From positions 3,016,932 through 3,080,931 of the forward strand of contig OY848925.1 in assembly GCA_963693285.1 (NCBI GenBank): a stretch of DNA of 64,000 nt, written 5' to 3'. A program made the translations under genes and the position numbers. The notes under the pieces are model-generated. The model was not told where the DNA came from. It saw nothing but the letters and a program-made list of their open reading frames with translations, and made no database searches. Shown in pieces: positions 12,001 through 23,800 of this stretch; the first letter of the stretch is position 1; each line of letters opens with the position of its first letter. Source of the DNA: Xestospongia muta (Eukaryota > Porifera > Demospongiae > Haplosclerida > Petrosiidae).

Positions 12001-13810
12001 GAAAAGTTTCTCTGAGTCTTTACATGACCTTTTAAAATGTATCAATATTTCATATATAAAATTTATTGTAACTTGAAGATGAAACGTTCTTTGGAAACGT
12101 CCCGTAGTACAAATATAAATCAATATATTATCTATTAGTAGCAGTCTTCTCAGTGCTTGGAGACGTTTCCTGAATGCGTTACTTCGCTCCAAGTCCACAA
12201 AACATTTTTCAGAACTTTTCTAACGATTACTTCGACCAACGGCCTTCTATCTTGCTGATCCGTATTCCTCTGAGATTGTTTATAACATACTAAAAAATCT
12301 CCACGTTAATTTTTTTACTTTTCGAGAAACGGCACTTGACCTCTGCAGCCTGAAAATTCTTTTGCGAGTTTTAAGCTTCTGTTTTCCTTGACGATGTTCT
12401 TGATACTACTGTTGTAAAGTCCACATGTTTTTCTATTCGTTGCTAAACGTTGGTAGCTGCTAATGCTTCGGTTGCCAAGTTATAGCAGTTCAAAAAAAAC
12501 AGGCAGTGCAGACACACACACACACACACAAACAGACTACAGTACCCTCGCTATGCGCCCACGCACAGCGAGGTTAAAAATACAATATTATGGTAGTAAG
12601 AAATAGCAAAGTTGTTTTTGATTGGGTAGGGTTTCAAAGTACCTTTATTAATAAAGTCAGTGATTTTAAAATGTTCAGATTTAGCATGTTTTAGAAAATG
12701 TGCATGCCATTTGTTTATCACTTTCATTATGCTTGAATTAGAATGGACATTTTGTTTTAAAGACTGATACTAATAGTTAAATATGACATTACATCTAGAA
12801 TATATTCCAGTCACTTCTCAATGAGTTTTTTGCCATTCAATTATATGACAAAAAGCACATGTTTGTAGGTCTGTTTACAAAAAAGTAACTACAAATGTAC
12901 ATGCTATGGTTTGTTCAAACTAGTCTACCTGCATCTGATATTTATAAAGATAAGATAACTAAACTAACAGTAATTCTTTACTAATAATCTATAATAGGTT
13001 TTTTTATTGAGATGTTTCGCTGGTAAATAATAACCATTTTATATTGACTATCATGACCATATATGTACATAAGTATAGACACTATATCTAAAAACATTAC
13101 TTACTTTGCTTTGAGAATTTTGATATGTTCTTTTTCTTCATAATAAAGCAAAGCTTTATACTTTCGTTTATAATGTTCTAAATTAACTGGTAGCATCATA
13201 TCCTTTATAGGTGGAGGACATTTCTGTCTCTTCCAATATGTATCCCTATCTGGTACAATCTGGTGGGGAGTGTCATGAACTGGTGGGTTGGAGATGGTTT
13301 TGGCTGGTAATGATGTGGGCTACAATAGAAAGAGCATAATAACATTCACGACACAGCTAGGTTAAGTTTGTAATGAATATTGGTACTACTTACTTGTACT
13401 TTTGATTGTACAACTGCATCATGTCTTCTAGCAGAAGCATCCAGGCGTATACCACCACTAGAAGAACTATACTGTACTTGTCTTTGTCTTTTTTGAGGTG
13501 GCTTTCGTTCATCTTTTAAAAGTGTGTTCCAAACATTTTTTTCAGCTTCACTGTGAGCGTAAGTACAATCAGGATAGAGCCTACAGGTATCTTGATCATT
13601 ACAACATATTTGAAAAAATCCTGGAGGGTGAAATTCTCTTGGTAATGGTCTGATTGCTACTAAAGTACCGCAGTCTTCAGCTACCAACACTTTGTCATGT
13701 TGACTGTGCTTTTCTAAACATCTACACTGTAAGGTCAAAAGCGAAATGTCCCTGGGATTTCTCTTGTGGCACCAGCGACAAACTTCAGTTGTTTGACTGA
13801 ACGCGGCCAT
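1047..13810 (-). CDS. HELZ2-like triple-helicase/RNB exoribonuclease, copy A
   Basis: A gene of about 20 exons encodes roughly 3,300 residues by my exon sum. Domain order is a Cys/His-rich N-terminus with a CCCH finger, an SF1 (UPF1/HELZ-like) helicase, a disordered linker, a second helicase, an RNB 3'-5' exoribonuclease and a third helicase. The Walker A boxes read GPFGCGKT, GSFGTGKT and GPPGTGKS. Motif II is DEGAQ, DEGAQ and DECG, and motif VI is TRAK in all three. The RNB acidic cluster DPPGAKDLDDA and the HFTSPIRRY box are intact, so nuclease activity is predicted. In mammals HELZ2 is an interferon-induced helicase/RNase and nuclear-receptor coactivator; a role in RNA turnover here is inference. 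The start is the ATG at 13,810, supported by the aligned ATG of copy B. The second intron carries a repeat element. I saw no premature stop. Confidence 0.9.
4480..5770 (-). other. copy A RNB exoribonuclease domain
   Basis: The domain lies inside one giant exon (about 3,300-6,927). The four-Asp metal site reads IDPPGAKDLDDAISL near 5,650-5,710. The conserved HFTSPIRRYFDLLVQRL is near 4,665-4,710. A cold-shock/S1-like stretch precedes it (GDIVRVQIIG, GRVVKV near 6,180-6,270). All catalytic Asp positions known from the RNase II/Rrp44 family are present. Confidence 0.88.
6750..8845 (-). other. copy A helicase module 2
   Basis: The first exon runs from about 8,845 to 7,787 with GSFGTGKT, DEGAQTREPE and IVIAGDHKQ. 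It is followed by about 7,137-7,567 (NYRCH), a small exon near 6,950-7,095, and the start of the large RNB exon (GREYEAVFLST, NTALTRAKSL). Motif order and exon layout mirror module 1. Confidence 0.85.
8885..9411 (-). other. copy A inter-helicase linker and lead-in exon
   Basis: This low-complexity exon is rich in Ser, Pro, Gln, Lys and Asn. It ends with a structured stretch (ENYKRKFHQLL, then EEEEHERILQER) that matches the lead-in of helicase module 1. Most of it is probably disordered. Confidence 0.7.
9630..11583 (-). other. copy A helicase module 1
   Basis: Exons at 10,587-11,583, 10,133-10,531, about 9,998-10,081 and 9,630-9,947 carry, in order, GPFGCGKT (motif I), DEGAQTREPE (II), IIAGDCQQV (III), NYRSH (IV), GQEYRLLFMST (V) and NTAITRAKSL (VI). 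All SF1 core motifs are present. The small exon at 13,105-13,319 (ending in EEKEHIKILKAK) is the lead-in of this module. Confidence 0.85.
11669..12580. mobile_element. non-autonomous repeat element in intron 2 of copy A
   Basis: The segment starts at a palindromic GGCACTAAAGTGCC next to AACCTCGCTGT and ends in ACAGCGAGGTT, giving short inverted ends. A (CA)n run sits near the right end. A second copy lies in opposite orientation at about 37,645-38,338 and matches over nearly its whole length. The intron is about 1.5 kb here but only about 50 bp at the same place in copy B (26,460-26,508). It has no convincing transposase. Confidence 0.75.
13394..13810 (-). other. copy A exon 1: Cys/His-rich and CCCH zinc-finger domain
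   Basis: The exon begins MAAFSQTTEV. It has a CxxC pair (CRWC) near residue 12, further Cys/His residues, then C-x5-C-x3-H in CRLYPDCTYAH at about residues 80-90, preceded by CC. This is the CCCH pattern typical of RNA-binding fingers in HELZ-family proteins. It ends at a GTAAGTAG donor. Confidence 0.75.
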
Positions 13811-13884
13811 CTTCAGTGTGATTTGTGATAAACTGATAATAGTTGGTTATAGTTATAAATCTGGTTATGAATAATAATTTCTAC

Positions 13885-15212
13885 GATGAATACTACACGT
13901 TCCTGGAGAGGAGCAATCTTCCAGTAAGACTAATGTGTCACAATCTTTCTTGGGCATTTAGTCATGAGTATTTAGTCAGATAAATTCCTCTAATCCTTTT
14001 TATAAACTTGAAATGCTGACTATCCCTTACACAGCCATGTATAAATGTATATTGTCCTATTACTATACTATCCACATAGCTATCCTGTCATGTGATATTT
14101 AGGATATAAAATTATTACTGGGTAATTTCCTTATGTGCACGGTATAGTATTTTTATATAGCCATTAGTCTCAGTGTCATCTGACCTTATATAGGTAAGAT
14201 ATGTAATACTAATAAACTAGCTAACAGTTGTGTGTGTTTACAATAATGTGGTCACTATACACAAGAAAATTCTTTGCTTACAGTAAGATCATCTGACCAA
14301 ATACTGGAGAGTATGGGGCCTACGTTTTCTGGTAGCATCTTAACAGATATTCACATTCACCCACTTCAGTAGCTCTGTTTGATTGTTTGTCATTTGCTGT
14401 ATCTCTGTCTATTTAGTTCTACAGAGTGTGATGTTAATGTTCTGTTGCGAGGTAAATCTTGCTGAAATTGTGATAGCTTCAATACTCTCAGATGGATCAA
14501 TTATGGTATGTTTATGTCGAGTGGTCACAGTACATGTACAAATACACTAGTGATGAGGTGTAAACCAATCCTCATAAGTTTCCATTGTCATACACACCTC
14601 TCTTTATATGTTGTATTTGGCTTCTGTTTGTATCATAGATAATATGATTAAGTAGTAGTGATCATCTCATACTAAACAATAATATAGTTTTGTGTCATAA
14701 TGACTCAGCATTTATGAACTCATCAATACAAATATATATACACAACATAAAGGCTTGTGACACTACTTACAGTAATAAGATATTGTAGTGATGTTGGATA
14801 TCCTTACAACATAGCAATGTTATCACATGCTGTGATAAAGGAAAGTCATAATGAGACAAACAAGAATTCAAGAACAAACATATCTGTATTCTATACTGTG
14901 TTGTGAATAATATTGTTGACAATGTTGATGTAAACCTTACAATATATACTATTAATACTATCTGTGTTGCATTGTTGTCAAAAAAATTTACTGTTTGTGT
15001 TTATAGGCAATTAGTGTATACTTTATTTGAATGTTATATCCAATATTATTGATCATGTAACACAGTATAGAACATTGATTAGTTTGTCCTCTCATGTATT
15101 TCAAACTAAGACAGGTTATATTGTATACAAATTACCCCTGCTATTACTTCAATTTCCAGCCATTACCATTAGATTTAAACCAATAGATGCTTTAGGACTT
15201 CAAAATCTATAT
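13885..15212 (+). pseudogene. broken 5' remnant of the WD40-repeat gene
   Basis: Three stretches match exons of the intact WD40 gene in the same order. A leader exon with donor lies at about 13,885-13,922. Exon-like blocks follow at about 14,250-14,480 (ending CTCAGATGGATCAATTATG) and 15,085-15,212 (TTTCAAACTAAGACAGG, then GGACTTCAAAATC). Copy-specific changes give an in-frame TGA after the GKSC stretch near 14,463 and several indels, and everything beyond the third block is absent. It sits head-to-head with helicase copy A exactly as the intact gene sits with copy B, so it came with the tandem duplication. Confidence 0.85.
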
Positions 15213-15789
15213 TGTAGTTCTATTTGTTTGTATATATTCTTTTTTCATTCTACAGGGCTTAGGTGTCTAAACTAATACTTGAACAAAATGCAGATCTATG
15301 ACTTGTGTTATAATAAGGAACTAACAATCCTCGGACACTAAGTATACTTTGATATATACCTGTACTGTGTTTGTGTGTCATTTCATCATGACATACATCA
15401 ATGTTTTGTTCAAATATGTTGTTTATTTTACAAATAAGTGAATAAGTAAATTCAGTTATCAGTAATGTAGCTACAAATTGCTTTTGCTCTGGTGCTTCTA
15501 AAACAATCATTGAATTGGTATGTAAGGGTGTCTACATAAACTGTACTCAACCAGACAAATTAACCAATAGAGTTAGTGATGTGAGATGTTAACGTTTCAG
15601 GGAGAGTCAGTATTGCAGTCATTATTGAAGAGTGGAAACCAGCCAGAAGCTAACTAACATTCTTATAATAATTATAGCAGGAAAATAATATATTACAGAT
15701 AGAGCTCAATACATTACTACACATAATATGGCTGCTATATATTACACATGTACTTTTCTAATATAAAGTATGTATACTATCATAAACTA
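15213..15789. other. unique spacer at the duplication junction
   Basis: Homology of the upstream unit ends near 15,212, and homology to the 3' end of the helicase gene begins just at the copy B stop codon (15,790). Between them there is AT-rich sequence without recognisable coding content. The tandem-duplication junction therefore lies here. Confidence 0.6.
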
Positions 15790-17810
15790 TTATGTACAAC
15801 TTTCTTCCACCAGTTCTAAGCAGTTTTCTTGAGAGTACAACTCAATAAGTTCTGCCCATGTCTTATCATATCTTAAGAGAGTAGAATTCCCTTTTTAAAA
15901 AGTACAACAATTTACAATACTATGTTGCAAACATAAACTTACCAACTATTATTAATCCATATTTAGCTCTTGTAATACCTACATTGACTTGATGTTCATC
16001 AGTCAAAAATCCCAGGTTCTCTCTCATCCATTTACGATCAGGTTGTACAAACTTACGACACTTTATTTCACTTATTGGTAATGAACGGACTGTTGTCAAG
16101 ATTACAATGTTATATTCATCACCTAGAAGCACAATTTAGTATGTAACAAGCATAGCATATATGAGTACCTATAGAACAATCTTTAAGATTATATTAAGAC
16201 TGACCTTGACTTTCAACAATAGTGGCAATTCTTGGATTGACCCAGCCCATCAATTCATCATCTTCTTTAACCATCTTTTTTAATAACTCCTTTTGAGCTT
16301 TATATGGAGTTAATATAGCTATATCATCATATTTTACAGCATGACATCTATGTAGTCTTTTTACACACTTCAACTATAATTACAAATAATTGTAAATATT
16401 AATTAAAACATATTATGCACTTACAACAAAATTAGCTTCCTTTTTATTGGATATTGAGTGAAAGCCAACATTTCTTTGATGTAGTTCTTCACATATAATA
16501 TTTTTTTCCTCTTTTCCAATTACATCATAAAACATAATGGGACAATTTTGTTTGCGCCAAAATGACATCAGTTTAGGAGTTAATGGATTTCTATGAACTA
16601 CTGTTTGATCTGCTTTTAGAAGGTCATCATAAAAGCATTGAGAGGGTCCTTTACATATGAATGGATGCTATAGTAACAAGATGACTATATTGTAATAATG
16701 ATACATGTGTTTACCATTCGATACTGTATTTGTAATGTAATGAGATGATCTTTAAATTGATCTTTGTCACTTCTCTCGATCATTGACGCATATCTCTCAA
16801 AAAGGGATACTCCCAAACCACATTCTTTAGCCGGAATATATTTGATAACTGGTTGAAGTTGTTTATGATCTCCAATAAGTACTACATGATCACATAGACT
16901 GGCTGCTGCTATAGTCTCAGGTTCATTGGCCATACCACACTCATCTATTATACATTGAGCTATTCTACCTTTTTCTGCTAATGTAAGAAGTCGTTGACTA
17001 CAAGTTTCATTGCAAGTACAAAGAACAATGTCATAGTTCATCATTATTTCTTTCATTTCAGCCATCGTGATAGCATCTTTATATCTGTCAAGGCATTTAT
17101 AGCACATGTAATATTTATCAGATATTTTACTTACTCTTTGCGTTGAACTGATGATGGAATAAGGCCTTTCTCTAATAATTTGTTAAATTCTGTTTCTATT
17201 CTAACAATTTCAGGAAAAGCCTTTCTTATTTTGTAGTGTAGTGCATCATTACGGAACCTTTCCAAACAGCGACCTTCAATGCTACCTTCTTTTACTTTCC
17301 TTAAGTTGTGACAAGGATCAGGAAAGTCATGCCTTTCGTGTGTACGACCATAAAGACGAAGAACTTTTATCTTTTGTGTAGCATCTTTAAACTTGGTATT
17401 CAACAACTGCAGTTTTTCTATTGTATTAAACGTGATTACAAACGTATAAATTTAATATGTCTTACCATGAACCACATCAACTGCTTTATTTGAAGGACCA
17501 CAATAAAGGACACATGATACATAAGGATCATTCCTCTTTGTCAATGAATGGAGGGTCTTGTTCTGTCTTGAAAAGACATAAGCTAAATGAGCTCCAGTGA
17601 CACTCTTACCAGTTCCTACATACATAATACATTAAGCACAAAAATTATCACATCAATCTCTAACCTGGAGGTCCTTGAATGAGTTGAAATTTATTCTTTA
17701 GTGCACGTTCAACAGCTTCCTTTTGTAAATCATTCAATTGGACTCCAGTCTCCCATACTTGACAGGCAAGTGGATCAGTTTTCATAATTTGTAAGGCAAT
17801 GATATTCTCT
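15790..17810 (-). other. copy B C-terminal helicase module 3
   Basis: Same motif set as copy A: GPPGTGKS across two exons near 17,610-17,670, IIDECGMANEPE, GDHKQLQP, QIQYRM, GDEYNIVILTT and NVGITRAKYG. The last intron is 52 nt and not a multiple of three, which fixes the C-terminal exon (ending EESCT). Confidence 0.85.
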
Positions 17811-20800
17811 GTATATAAGATAGAATGATCATAAATAGATGTGATGCTAATAATCTAAATATGCTAACCTTCAGAATTAGCAATAGGAAATGACTTCACA
17901 CCTTGTGCTATCGTTTGTGACAATTCTGACCATTTTGATGCTTTGTCACTGCTGTTTTTAACAATAAGGTGTACATCCTTCAATCTAGCATACACACGAC
18001 TAAAGCAATGAAAAATAAATATGAAACATAGCACTATTAAGTCTTGAACTTACTGAAAAGAGTCAGGCATTGAAATAATTTGCATCTCACAGGTCAAAGG
18101 CTTGCATCTATTAGATAAATGCTTGGCTATACATTCTGATATTCTACAGGACTCATCACCTTCTGCTAACATCCATATAAATGTTGATTTTTTGCTATCT
18201 TTCTCACTAGAAAATCTCCTTGTCACAACAAAATGGTAGACAGCATGTAAAGTCTTTTCTTGAGTTGGTATTTCATATCTAGCACAGACAAAATCCCCAG
18301 CTTTAATTTCAATGAACTCCAAGGATTCTAACTTAGATTTGGGAATCTCAAGTATTATTTTGCCATTGGGTTTGTAGTAAACATCATCAATACAGTTGTC
18401 CACTGGAATCAATCGAGGCCATTGTAGAGTAACATCATGAAGGAATGTTAATTCTTTAGTCTTCACACATTCATTTGCAGCTTCAGCTACTAACACTTTA
18501 CTCCATAACTCAACATACTCACTAATTGAATGATATTGTTCTCGAGATGCTTTATGCAGTTGTATATCTGAGAAACACAGAGCTGGACTTTGGTTATGTT
18601 GAATACAAACTCTAACAGTTGGAGCTATTTCTATTAGCTGTAAACAAGGAGAAGGAAATGATTGTTTTAGTGACTTTCCTAGCCACACATCAATACTTTC
18701 ACCAGGTGAAAAGCGCCTCGTCACATCATAAACAACAATTGGACTTTCAGAAAATAAGGAACAATGTGACTTCTTCATCGTTGTTTTCTGTGAAAAGCAT
18801 ATAGGGATAAATTTCTCGACACTTAAAAGTTGTTCATCCGATAATGTCTTTAAGCTCTCTTGAATCAGCTTCCATTTATCAACTTCAATTGAGACTACAT
18901 TACTCAAAATTGGAGCCAAATATTTTGAGCATTTTAGTTGTTGTTTGTTGTCATCAAAATGGTGGTAGATCATGAGTTGTACACAGCACTGTGGCCTCTC
19001 TAATAAATGAGTATCATTCACTAGAGAAAAGTCACCTATGTTTGAATTGAGCACAAGGTAGTTTGGACCATTACTTAAAGAAGTAGAAGTGATGTGCCAT
19101 GTTATGTGCTGGTCATCTATTGAGCAATAGTTGAGGTCAGAATAACTGAATTGAATATCTTGACCACGTATAGACTTGAATTCTTTAGAAGGAAAAAAGA
19201 GCTCAAACTTGTTTGTTTTGACTGTTGATCTGGATACAAAGGCTTGTGTTCTTTGTAAAGTAGCTTCACATGATCTAGTTACCAAAACATTATTGTAGGC
19301 ACGCTCAAACTCTTTGGACATTTTAGACTTCAGGTTAAGATGCCGGCATATCTGTTTTAAGTCATCCTGGGAATAAGTAATGTCTTGTTTATTGAGAAGT
19401 GCAATTACTAGTCTTTGCACTAAAAGATCAAAGTAACGTCTAATTGGAGAAGTAAAATGAGTGTAAGCTTCCAGACAAAGACTATAGTGAGACTGATTCT
19501 CTGAATCAGAGGCTAGACTGTATGTAGCAATAGCACTAATTGACCTCAATGCATTATGCACTATAGCAAGTTGTGGGTAAAGTTTATCAGTAGATAGAAG
19601 CCACCTAACTTTGTTGCAATCACCTTTATTGTATGCACTATGAAGTTGTTCAAGTGTTGAGGTTGTGATATACAATGGACTCAGATTGTCATCAGATATA
19701 GAGTAGCGTTTCAACTCAAACGAATGACCAGTGACATTTTCATAATTTTTTTGAATTTTCATTACATCTTCCTGCTGAGGAGGCATTTGAAAGCGAACAA
19801 GAGCCTTTTTTGGAAGGCTTTCTTTTAAATATTCAGCTATTGCTGCATTAGTCCATATCATTAACTCCTCAACAATGAGGTGGGTTTGCCAGCAGTCCTC
19901 TTCACCTGGCTCTGATATCTCATAACTGTATGCAGCATCACTTAGTCGATCTACTCGTAACTTCATTGCTACTTGGTACAACAGCTTAAGAGTGTCAACC
20001 ATAGACATGCCATCTGGTTTTGTATCATAATCTGTTATTTGTTTTTTCATTTCTTCAAATTCAATTGGCTTTCCATCCATTAAATTTTGAGCTGATTTGT
20101 ATGTTAACTGAGCTTGAGATGTTACTTGTACGTTTTCAGGACAACCATTACTTTTTACTTCAATGAATTCCTTTATGACTACAATGGCAGTTACAGCTAA
20201 GGCATCACGAGTTGTATTATAGTTGAGACTGAAGGACTGGGTTATTATATTGTGGGGTAACATATGGACAAATTTGTCTCCCCCATAAGCAGATGTTCCT
20301 CTTCTTTGGGCAATTTTATCAAGTTCATGTTCTTCGGGAATGTACTTGGCAACATTAGTAATGAGTACAGCTAATTTGTACGTGTTATGTTCTTGTAAGG
20401 GAACTAAACTAATAGCGTCATCAAGATCTTTTGCACCAGGTGGATCAATAGTAAATGCTCGATCATAATGATCTCCTTCTGGTGTGGTTAATATCGGATC
20501 ACCCTCAATATTGTCTTCGATGCTGTGAGAAATCTTTAGAAGCCTCTCTGTAAAAAAGAGGTTGGTTGTACAAGGTAATGCTTCTACAACAGCTCCTAGT
20601 GGTTTCCTGTACTTTTTTGGTGCCCATCCAAGTATTTGAACAACAAACAACAAGCTCTGTGACATACTATATGGAACTAGTTCTTTAATCTGTGGAAGCT
20701 TGTTATCACCAGACTGATGAATTAATGGCAATGATTCTTCTTTAAAAACAGTGATGAAATCTTTTTGAGATGCACTCACAATCTGATGATTATATTGTAA

Positions 20801-23800
20801 CAGATTTTGGGAGATTTTGGGTAAATTAACAATTCCTGGAGCACATTTATCAAGAGGGTAGAAATTGATGACACTGTACTGATCAGCTCGACAGATATAC
20901 TTTGTGGGATGTCTAGCTTCAATAACCTTGACAACTCTCCCATACTCATGAACCTCTCCTTTTTCATTTGTCTGCTTGCCAATTATTTGCACTTTTACAA
21001 TATCACTATTAAATGCTCCTTTTCTGTAATTATAGCCATTGATATTTATTGTTCTAATGTTGCCTTTCCCTGTACACTTAGCTGTAGCACTATGTTGATT
21101 TTTGATGGATAATTCACAAGTGACTATCTCTGTTGTTTCGGTTATATCATTTTGGTCATCTTTGCCTTTTATAGCCTCAACATGGGTATTGGTAAAGCTC
21201 CACATTGACTCCTGTACGCCTTTAATCTGTTTTTTACAATGTTCATATTGTGGTATCTTTTCACCTGCTTGCTTATAAGACTCCAAAATGCTATCTTTAG
21301 ATACTTCCTGTTTAGGTGTATAAGTGATAACATTATCTATTGGAAAGATCTTCTTTTGCAGATGCTGTAAGGAATGTTGACTATTTTCTGTAGTTTTTGA
21401 TATATTAGATGGTATACTAAATGTTCTAGACACCACACATCGTCTGATGTAATCCTTCCAACAGGAACACTCATTTTTCATGTGTTCCTCTATCTTCATT
21501 AAGAGGAATGGATTACCAGCACATACTACAAGTGACTTAGCACGTGTTAAAGCAGTATTAAAAACATATTGACTACATGGACTCTTTGTGGGATTTTTTG
21601 ACATTCCTTTATCTGTAGTGGGCTCAGCTGTACTCAAAAATATGGCTTCAAATTCTCGACCTAATATATAATGATATGATGCTTTATTAAATGCTTTGTT
21701 ATGTTTCACCTTGAATCTCATAAGCTGTCAGTACTTCTATTCTTGCTAATTGGTTGTATTCTCCTTTACGAAGTTCTTTATAGAAATGATATTTCTGGTA
21801 GGGTTTAAAGTAAATATGTTACAAGAATGGTCTTTGTTTTTACCTGATTGGCTGTTGCTGCCATTATGCAAACGTTTTGTAGGTTTTTATCTTCCCACTC
21901 TAATGTCGGCCATTCATTAATATATTTCAATGCCTCTTTTAGAAGTAAAGAAGCTTCTAAATCATTTTTGCTATCTCTTATTTCCCATATGTCATCTGCT
22001 AAACTTGAACAAATGAAATGAAGCGGAAATCTAGTTTTCGGATGCAAGCAAGTTGCTGACTTAGCTGCTGTTATAAGTGCTGAGTCATAAAAAAGATAAG
22101 ATGGTAGAGATAGCAATGCATGATGACATCGATAATTAGTGAGAAGTGAGGCAGTATGTTTCATTGAAGACTCTGCTAATTTTTCATCTCTGTATATCTG
22201 GTGTAGTCTCTCTAGGAGAGACAGATTTAATCCATTTTCTCTCGCCATATCACCTAAGACAAGCAATGAAGGACCAACCTATAGACAAACAATTAATATT
22301 ACTTACAAGATCTTTATTTATAATAGCTCACTTGTTTGTGGTCTCCTGCAATGACAATCTTAGTGTTCCTATCAGCTAAACATAATGGAGCAATAGACTC
22401 TGGCTCACGAGACTGTGCACCTTCATCAAGTAGAATGTGTGTAAAGAATCCTTTATGAACATGGTCCAAAAGACGAAGAGAAGTAGAAAATGTTGTGACA
22501 ACTAAGTGAGTTTTCTTTAGCTTTAGCTTTGCCAGTTTAACAGTGGTGTAATGGATTTCAAAGTCTTTTTTGAATTTATAATTCCAATTAGGAATGATGC
22601 GCAGAGCTTTTGCACACCATCCTTTGAAATACATCTTTCCAAAGTAATTTTCAATAAATGCATCAGCAGAAGATTGATGATGAGCACAGATGAGGACACG
22701 TGAATTATGATCATGTTGTAATATCTGGTAAGCTGCACGAGCTAAGAGTCGGGTTTTACCTGTTCCAAAAGAACCAATGACAAGAACAGGAGCTTTATCA
22801 CATTCACAATTCATAATAGTTGTTAGTGCCCTCATTTGAGTTGAATCAAGTTGGATCAAATCAGAAAAACAAGATTTTGGAAAAATTAATGTAAAATGAT
22901 TTTCAAAGACTAGAGGATCTGTAAACTCATTTGTATCTACTGGTATAATCCTTTCTATAACTTCATTAGATAATTTATTAAGCGCATCATGGAGACGATC
23001 AAAATAAGACCATTTAAGTCTGAAACTAATATAGACATCCTCCAGTTCAACTTCTTGTTTTTTGACTCTATAATGTTGCTCTATTAGCTTAGACAATTCT
23101 TCTATTGTGAATGCTATCAATAACACATCCACCTCTCTTCGCTTTGGACTGCTTCCATTTACTATATCAGCCTTTACTGTTGCATCTGAAAAGTGTAAAA
23201 CAATGTTTTCTCTATCTGCACAAGCTTGTTTAATGTAAGATACTGTGTCACCATTAAGTTTGTCACCAGAAATCAATCCAAATCTTACAAATTCTTCTTC
23301 ATAGCGATCATTTAACTGGTAAGGCTTTAAACCAGGGTGAAAGATAGTCACATTGTAATGACCATCACATCTAAATGAATTAAAATAATAATAATCAGCA
23401 TTTTTAGGATTATAAAAACCTTTCTTCAAGAATTTTGTCATGCTCTTCCTCTTCTCGACACAATAGTTGATGAAATTTTGCTTTGTAGTTGTCTTGTTCA
23501 AGATATGCTTCCAACAAACCTTCATCTACAGGTCTGTGTTCATGTTTAAATGCAGTGCCTTGTAAATGATAAAGTGAAGGACGCTTTAGAATTTTCTTTT
23601 CTGTCCCTCTCTTAAAAGAGGGTAGAGATGGGATAACCTCTTTAAAAGTCTAATAAAAGAAAAAATAATGCAAACGTTTTATTAAAAGTTTTACCATTGC
23701 AGGTCTTGTATTAACAATAGTGTTTTTGGTAGTTTCTTGCCTAGATCTCCTGTAATTATATGAAGGCTGTCTCTTTGGTATATGAACAGATGAAATAGTT

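Noticed and set aside
11914..12198. 94-residue minus-strand frame in the intronic repeat
   Set aside because: The second copy of the element has stops in the same frame, so it is unlikely to be a conserved protein.
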